A stretch of DNA of 10,086 nt, taken from positions 1 through 10,086 of the forward strand of contig DVIJ01000053.1 of the NCBI GenBank assembly GCA_018711415.1. The letters run 5' to 3'. Source of the DNA: Scatomorpha merdavium. GTDB lineage: Bacteria; Bacillota; Clostridia; Oscillospirales; Oscillospiraceae. The notes beneath the pieces are model-generated. The model saw only the letters and a program-made list of their open reading frames with translations, did not search any database and was not told where the DNA came from. Position numbers and translations under genes: made by a program. This document shows, piece by piece, positions 6,261-10,086 of the stretch. Position 1 is the first letter of the stretch. Each line of letters opens with the position of its first letter.

Positions 6261-7673
6261 TCACAGCTCCAGGTATCTCTGCAGCATGGCAGCCGTCTGG
6301 GCGCGCAGAGCGCTGGAGCCTGGGCTCAAGAGGTCCTGAGCCGCACCCTCTATTATCCCGTTTTCGACGGCCCAAGCCATGGCCTTCGCCGCCCAAGTGC
6401 TGACCTCACCGGCGTCGGAATAGCCCTCCAGGCTGTAGTCCGTCTCGGGAGAGCCGGAAAGTCGATAGAGCATCGCGGCAAGCTGCTCGCGCGTGACCGG
6501 CTCCTCGAGCGCCGTCCCGTCCGAAACGCCGCTCTCCTGCGCCCAGGCCACCGCCGCCGAGTACCAGCTGTCCCCCGTCGTCGTATCCACGCCGGCGCTC
6601 CGCGCCAAAACAGTTATCAGCATTGCCCGCGTCATCGTCCCATCAGGTGAGAAGCGCCCCTCGGAGGTGCCGTTAAACAGGCCGTTCGAGCAGACAAAGG
6701 CCACAGCGTCGTAGCACCAGGCGCCGGGCTCCACATCCTCGAAGCCCAGACCCGTTCCGTCCGCCTCCAGCGCGCGGATGGACCGCGTGAACACGTCCCC
6801 CACATACAGCACGCCGCCCTCCGGCAGCAGCGCCCGGGGCGATACGGGCCAGTTGCCCTCTCCGTCGGACTCCGCCAGAGTCGTGACCACACCGTCCCGC
6901 AGCAGGCGGACGGCTCCGTTGCCCGTGTCCGCTATATATACGCTGCCGTCCGGACCCACGGCCACACCCTGCGGTCCGGAAAAGCGCGCCTTGTCCGCGC
7001 TGCCGTTCAGATAGTCCCCGTCATAGGCCGCGTCGCCCGTGAGCGCTGCGCCCGCGAGCGGGCTTATCATTCCGCCTTCCACCGTGACGATGCGGTGCGC
7101 CCCCGTCTCCGCCACATACAGCACGCCGTCTGACCAGGCAAGGCCGGTTGGCTCAGAGAGCCCGGAGGCGCAGACCTCATAGCTGCCGTCGGCGTCCAGC
7201 CGGTAGAGCTTCCCGCTGCCGGTGTCCGAGATATAGACGCAGCCGTCCTCTCCACCGGTTATGCCCGTCGGCATATCCAGTCCGCTTATCGCCGTGTAGA
7301 CCCGGCCCTCGGCCAGGTCCAGATAACGTACCGCACCGTTGCCGCTGTCCGTTATGAGCAAGCCGTCCCTGTACGGCGCGAGGCCCCAGGGCTCCTCAAA
7401 CACCGCCTCCAGCGCGGTCCCGTCCTTGTACCCGCCAACGGGCCTGCCCGAGAGGTCCTTTACGTCGGTCCGCCCCGCGGCCAGCTCTGTTTTTCCCTCC
7501 GAGATGCGCCACACGGCGCGGTTGTAGCTGTCTGCCACATACAGCGCCCCGTCCACGACGGCCAGGCCCGAGGCCGCAGCAGTGCCGGGCTCCGTCTCAT
7601 ACGAGGCCAGCACCGGGGCCGACAGTGCCAGTACCAGCGACGCCGCCAGCAGGATGGATAGCAGTTTTTTCAT
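6261..7673 (-). CDS. Secreted NHL-repeat beta-propeller protein with three SLH domains
   Basis: A 470-residue exported surface protein. Residues 1-23 are a signal peptide (MKKLL, a hydrophobic core, cleavage probably after VLA). Residues about 30-302 hold six NHL-type blades, each with a variant of 'PxGLAV..DGxLYVADTGNGAVRRL' (the clearest being GPQGVAVGPDGSVYIADTGN at 233-252), consistent with one six-bladed propeller for ligand or protein binding. Residues about 317-470 are three S-layer homology domains (NGLFNG...RFSPDGTMTR; ESGVSDG...VTREQLAAML; ENGIIEGAAQDLLSP...AAMLQRYLEL), which would anchor it to cell wall polymer. The ATG is used because it overlaps the cyclase stop as TGATG and has AGAGGTGA upstream; a TTG one codon earlier is possible. 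Coupling to the cyclase suggests it works with it outside the membrane. The ligand is unknown. Confidence 0.9.
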   Translation of the reverse strand: MKKLLSILLAASLVLALSAPVLASYETEPGTAAASGLAVVDGALYVADSYNRAVWRISEGKTELAAGRTDVKDLSGRPVGGYKDGTALEAVFEEPWGLAPYRDGLLITDSGNGAVRYLDLAEGRVYTAISGLDMPTGITGGEDGCVYISDTGSGKLYRLDADGSYEVCASGLSEPTGLAWSDGVLYVAETGAHRIVTVEGGMISPLAGAALTGDAAYDGDYLNGSADKARFSGPQGVAVGPDGSVYIADTGNGAVRLLRDGVVTTLAESDGEGNWPVSPRALLPEGGVLYVGDVFTRSIRALEADGTGLGFEDVEPGAWCYDAVAFVCSNGLFNGTSEGRFSPDGTMTRAMLITVLARSAGVDTTTGDSWYSAAVAWAQESGVSDGTALEEPVTREQLAAMLYRLSGSPETDYSLEGYSDAGEVSTWAAKAMAWAVENGIIEGAAQDLLSPGSSALRAQTAAMLQRYLEL

Positions 7674-9508
7674 CAAATCTTCACCTCTGTGCCTGACTCC
7701 TCTTCGGCTATGCCGTCCAGGAGGAATATCTCCAGCTTCTGCGACTTGCCTTTCAGACTGATGCCGTCGCCCAGCGAGGTCGTGCGGATCCTGCCGCCCA
7801 GGCGTTCGACTACGTCCCGGCTGATGTAGATCTTGCCCGCCGGGGCGTTTGCCTCGAGCCGGGCGCTCGTGTTCACCGTGTCGCCTATCGCGGTGAAGTC
7901 CATGCGCATCTCCGCGCCTATGTTCCCCACGACGGCGCTGCCGCAGTGGACGCCTATACCGAAAGATACGGTGCGTCCGAACTTCTCCAGGAGCTCCTGC
8001 GAGAGCGCCTTCGAACCCTCCACCATGTCCACAGCGGCCTTGCAGGCGTTCATGACGTAGTCCTCCTGCTCGATGGGCGCGTTCCAGATGGCCATGGTGC
8101 AGTCGCCCACAAATTTGTCCAGCGTACCGTGGTTTTTCATGATGCAGTCCGTCGTGAGCGAGAGGTAGCGGTTGAGGATGGAGACGACCTCCTGCGGCGT
8201 CAGGACCTCGCTCATGGTGGTGAAGCCGCGGATATCCACGAAGAGCACGGCTATGTCGCAGAGTTTGCCGCCGAGGCCGAGAGAATCCGTACCCTCGCGC
8301 AGCAGCTCTCCGACGATTTCAGGCGCGACATAGCGCTTGAAGGTGTTCGAGATCTTCCGCTTCTCCACCGCCGCCTGGACGTAGTTCCAGGCCACGGCGC
8401 CGACGAAAAACACCGTTACGGTCAGTGAGAACCAGAGCGGGTGCAGGACATAGCCCGCGCCGTAGAGCCCCAGGCAGAGCAGCAGGCTCCCGCCAGCCGC
8501 GGCAAGCCAGACTATGAGCGCCCAGCGCAGCTTCCGGCCTATGAAGAAGTAAAGACATGCGGCGGAAAGCACAAAGAGCGCGAGCGCCTGCAGGTAGTTC
8601 GAGACCTCCAGCTTGAAGCTCCCGTTTATAAACTGGTTTATGACGTTCGCCTGGTACTCCACGCCGTACATGAGCGAGGCGCGGTCTATGGCCGTTGTCA
8701 CGTAGTCGGAAAGCCCGGCGGCGTAGGGGCCGATGAGCACGACGGCGTTCTTGAACTGCTCGGCCGGGAATTCGCCCGCCAGCAGGTCCGTGACGGATAT
8801 GCCCTCGTAGTAGCCGCCCGGCAGGGCAGTGTAATCCACATAAAAGCGGTAGAGCTCGTCGGTCGGCACCTCGAGTTCCGTGGGAAGGCCGTGGGCCTCG
8901 GCGTATTTCTGGTAGATGGCATAGGCAAAGGAGGGTACGCTGCGCCCATCCGGCAGGTCTATCCGCAGGATGCCGTGGCGCAGCACGCCGTCCGCGTCGT
9001 ACATGGCGTTTATGTGGCCCTGGGCCGTGACCGCGCGCAGGGCATCATACGGCTCCTCGTAGGATAGGACGGAGTAGTCCTCGAGGTAGAAGCTGCCCGT
9101 GTCCTCCGTGACGAGCTCCGTGCCGAAGTTTGCAACGGAGGCAACGACCACGTTGCCGCAGGCTCCGGCGGCTTCTGCGAGCCATTCGTCGAGCTCAGGC
9201 TCCGTCTCGCCTATGTAGAGCACGTCGATACCGATGGCGGCGGGACGGTTCTCCGGGTCCGCGTTCAGCGCCTCGATGGCTATGGCCATGACGTCCCGGC
9301 CCCAGGTCTGATATGGGCCGATGTCGTCTATGGCGCGCTCGTCGATACCTATGACGAAGATGTTCCCGTCCAGCGCCTCCGGCTTCTGATAGAGTGCGTC
9401 GGCCAGCATCTGGTCCGGGCTGTAGAAGAGGCCCAGCAGCGCCGCGAGCGTGAACACCAGCGCTCCGCCCAGCGCGACCGCCGCCTTGGTAAAACGTTTT
9501 TTGAGCAT
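7673..9508 (-). CDS. CHASE2-domain transmembrane adenylate cyclase (class III)
   Basis: A 611-residue membrane signalling enzyme predicted to make cAMP from ATP. A TM helix (about 8-29) leads into an extracellular CHASE2 sensor (about 35-295, with NIFVIGIDERAID and AIGIDVLYIGE). Three further TM helices follow (about 304-324, 328-350, 353-375). The cytoplasmic class III cyclase domain (about 417-600) has metal-binding D425 (FVDIRGFT) and D469 (KFVGD), base-selecting K465 with T539, and transition-state N546 and R550 (VNTSARLE). Lys at 465 favours ATP over GTP, and all catalytic residues are present. The ATG at 9506-9508 is preferred, with GGGTGA upstream; a GTG nine bases earlier is the alternative. 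The start follows the upstream gene's stop by 12 bases, and the TGA overlaps the ATG of the NHL-SLH gene. Which cAMP receptor responds is not visible here. Confidence 0.93.
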   Translation of the reverse strand: MLKKRFTKAAVALGGALVFTLAALLGLFYSPDQMLADALYQKPEALDGNIFVIGIDERAIDDIGPYQTWGRDVMAIAIEALNADPENRPAAIGIDVLYIGETEPELDEWLAEAAGACGNVVVASVANFGTELVTEDTGSFYLEDYSVLSYEEPYDALRAVTAQGHINAMYDADGVLRHGILRIDLPDGRSVPSFAYAIYQKYAEAHGLPTELEVPTDELYRFYVDYTALPGGYYEGISVTDLLAGEFPAEQFKNAVVLIGPYAAGLSDYVTTAIDRASLMYGVEYQANVINQFINGSFKLEVSNYLQALALFVLSAACLYFFIGRKLRWALIVWLAAAGGSLLLCLGLYGAGYVLHPLWFSLTVTVFFVGAVAWNYVQAAVEKRKISNTFKRYVAPEIVGELLREGTDSLGLGGKLCDIAVLFVDIRGFTTMSEVLTPQEVVSILNRYLSLTTDCIMKNHGTLDKFVGDCTMAIWNAPIEQEDYVMNACKAAVDMVEGSKALSQELLEKFGRTVSFGIGVHCGSAVVGNIGAEMRMDFTAIGDTVNTSARLEANAPAGKIYISRDVVERLGGRIRTTSLGDGISLKGKSQKLEIFLLDGIAEEESGTEVKI

Positions 9509-9520
9509 GTGCGTCACCCG

Positions 9521-10086
9521 TCACGCTGTCACGGGCTGATTGCCGGCGACCGTACCGCTGACCTCGCCATTGTTCGTGAGCGTGATTGTGCCGTTGTTTG
9601 TGAGGGAGTAACCCGAACCGATACTCAGAGTGCAGCCGGAGACGACAAAATCGCCGCTGAAAGTGAGGTTGCCGTAAACATAGTTGGTATAGCTTCCGCT
9701 TATAGTCACGGTGACGCCTGCTGCAACGGCTATCGTCCCGTCGCCAGTAAAGGAAAGACCGCCGTATTTATTTATTGTCACGTCCTCCGTTATAGTCAGC
9801 GTGACGCCGTCATTGACCTTCAGTTCACCGGCATCGGCCAGGATCGCGTTCAGCTCGCTTGCCGTCATCTCCCTGTCTGTGCTTATGACATTGGAGCTGT
9901 CTGTGACCGCCGGCGTGGGAGTGGGCGTGGGTGTTGGTGTAGGAGTGGGTGTCGGCGTCGGCGTTGGCGTCGGGGTAGGAGTGGGCGTAGGCGTCGGCTC
10001 TGTGGTTTCAGTGGGACTGGGCTCGGCAGTCTCCGTAGGGCTGGGACCGGGCTCGAAGCTGGGTATTATGACCGGCATCGAGGGCA
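9521..10086 (-). CDS. Pro-Thr-linker protein with beta-repeat C-terminus (N-terminal part beyond window)
   Basis: The last 187 codons of a gene whose frame is open to the right edge. The Met at 10076-10078 is preceded by in-frame codons and has no ribosome binding site, so it is probably internal. The visible part starts with imperfect EPSPTET-like units, continues as a strict Pro-Thr alternation (15 Pro, 14 Thr), then about 125 residues rich in Thr, Val, Gly and Asn. These look like stacked beta strands (LTITEDVTI, GTIAVAAGVTVTISG, NGTITLTNNGEVSG), as in beta-solenoid surface proteins. The Pro-Thr tract is a typical extracellular linker. Its stop is 12 bases before the CHASE2 cyclase start, so it is the first visible gene of that operon. 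CHASE2 cyclases often neighbour FecR-domain proteins, and the missing upstream part could be one; this is not testable here. Confidence 0.75.
   Translation of the reverse strand, partial: PSMPVIIPSFEPGPSPTETAEPSPTETTEPTPTPTPTPTPTPTPTPTPTPTPTPTPTPAVTDSSNVISTDREMTASELNAILADAGELKVNDGVTLTITEDVTINKYGGLSFTGDGTIAVAAGVTVTISGSYTNYVYGNLTFSGDFVVSGCTLSIGSGYSLTNNGTITLTNNGEVSGTVAGNQPVTA
9911..9997 (-). repeat. (Pro-Thr)n coding repeat
   Basis: Eighty-seven bases encode Pro-Thr 14 times plus a final Pro, a degenerate hexameric repeat of the form GGN-GTN on the plus strand. All four Pro and all four Thr codons occur, so the nucleotide repeat is well diverged. It encodes a flexible extracellular linker. Confidence 0.92.

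Noticed and set aside
9911..9997. Short-period repeat that could be taken for a CRISPR or non-coding satellite
   Set aside because: The six-base period keeps one reading frame and encodes Pro-Thr; there are no spacers or conserved repeat units.

Overview
This is a GC-rich chromosomal segment, most likely from an anaerobic, cell-wall-bearing Firmicute (Clostridia, possibly a gut Oscillospiraceae-like lineage). The basis is strong AGGAGG-type ribosome binding sites, a cell surface protein anchored by SLH domains, a PucR-type regulator and an Fe-S flavin ene-reductase of the FadH/BaiCD class. The taxonomic guess is inference; no rRNA or marker gene is present.

Left half (1-6172): a catabolic or biotransformation cluster around a PucR-family regulator. 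On the minus strand, reading leftward, lies a tight operon: short-chain dehydrogenase (SDR, 2198-1431), small SnoaL/NTF2-like protein (1417-1076), zinc-dependent medium-chain alcohol dehydrogenase (1038-91), and the first 22 codons of a second, closely related alcohol dehydrogenase that runs off the left edge (68-1). On the plus strand, divergent from this operon across a 269 bp spacer, is the regulator (2468-4024). It is followed by a large ene-reductase with FMN, 4Fe-4S, FAD and NAD(P) domains (4208-6172) behind its own TTGACA promoter. Taken together, the enzymes could reduce a C=C bond conjugated to a carbonyl (ene-reductase), interconvert ketones and alcohols (SDR, two ADHs) and isomerise or dehydrate (SnoaL-like). 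The same enzyme classes occur in gut bile acid, steroid and isoflavone reduction, but the substrate cannot be read from the sequence.

A strong bidirectional hairpin terminator (6191-6222) separates this cluster from the right half.

Right half (6261-10086, all minus strand): an apparent operon, reading leftward. It holds the C-terminal end of a (Pro-Thr)n-linker protein with a beta-repeat tail (upstream part outside the window), a CHASE2-type transmembrane class III adenylate cyclase, and a secreted six-bladed NHL-propeller protein with three C-terminal SLH domains. The last two genes overlap by one base (TGATG). This looks like a cell-surface sensing and cAMP signalling module, unrelated in function to the left cluster.

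No gene-free stretch exceeds 300 bases. The two larger spacers (2199-2467 and 4025-4207) carry the promoters and inverted repeats listed. No RNA genes, CRISPR arrays or insertion sequences were seen.
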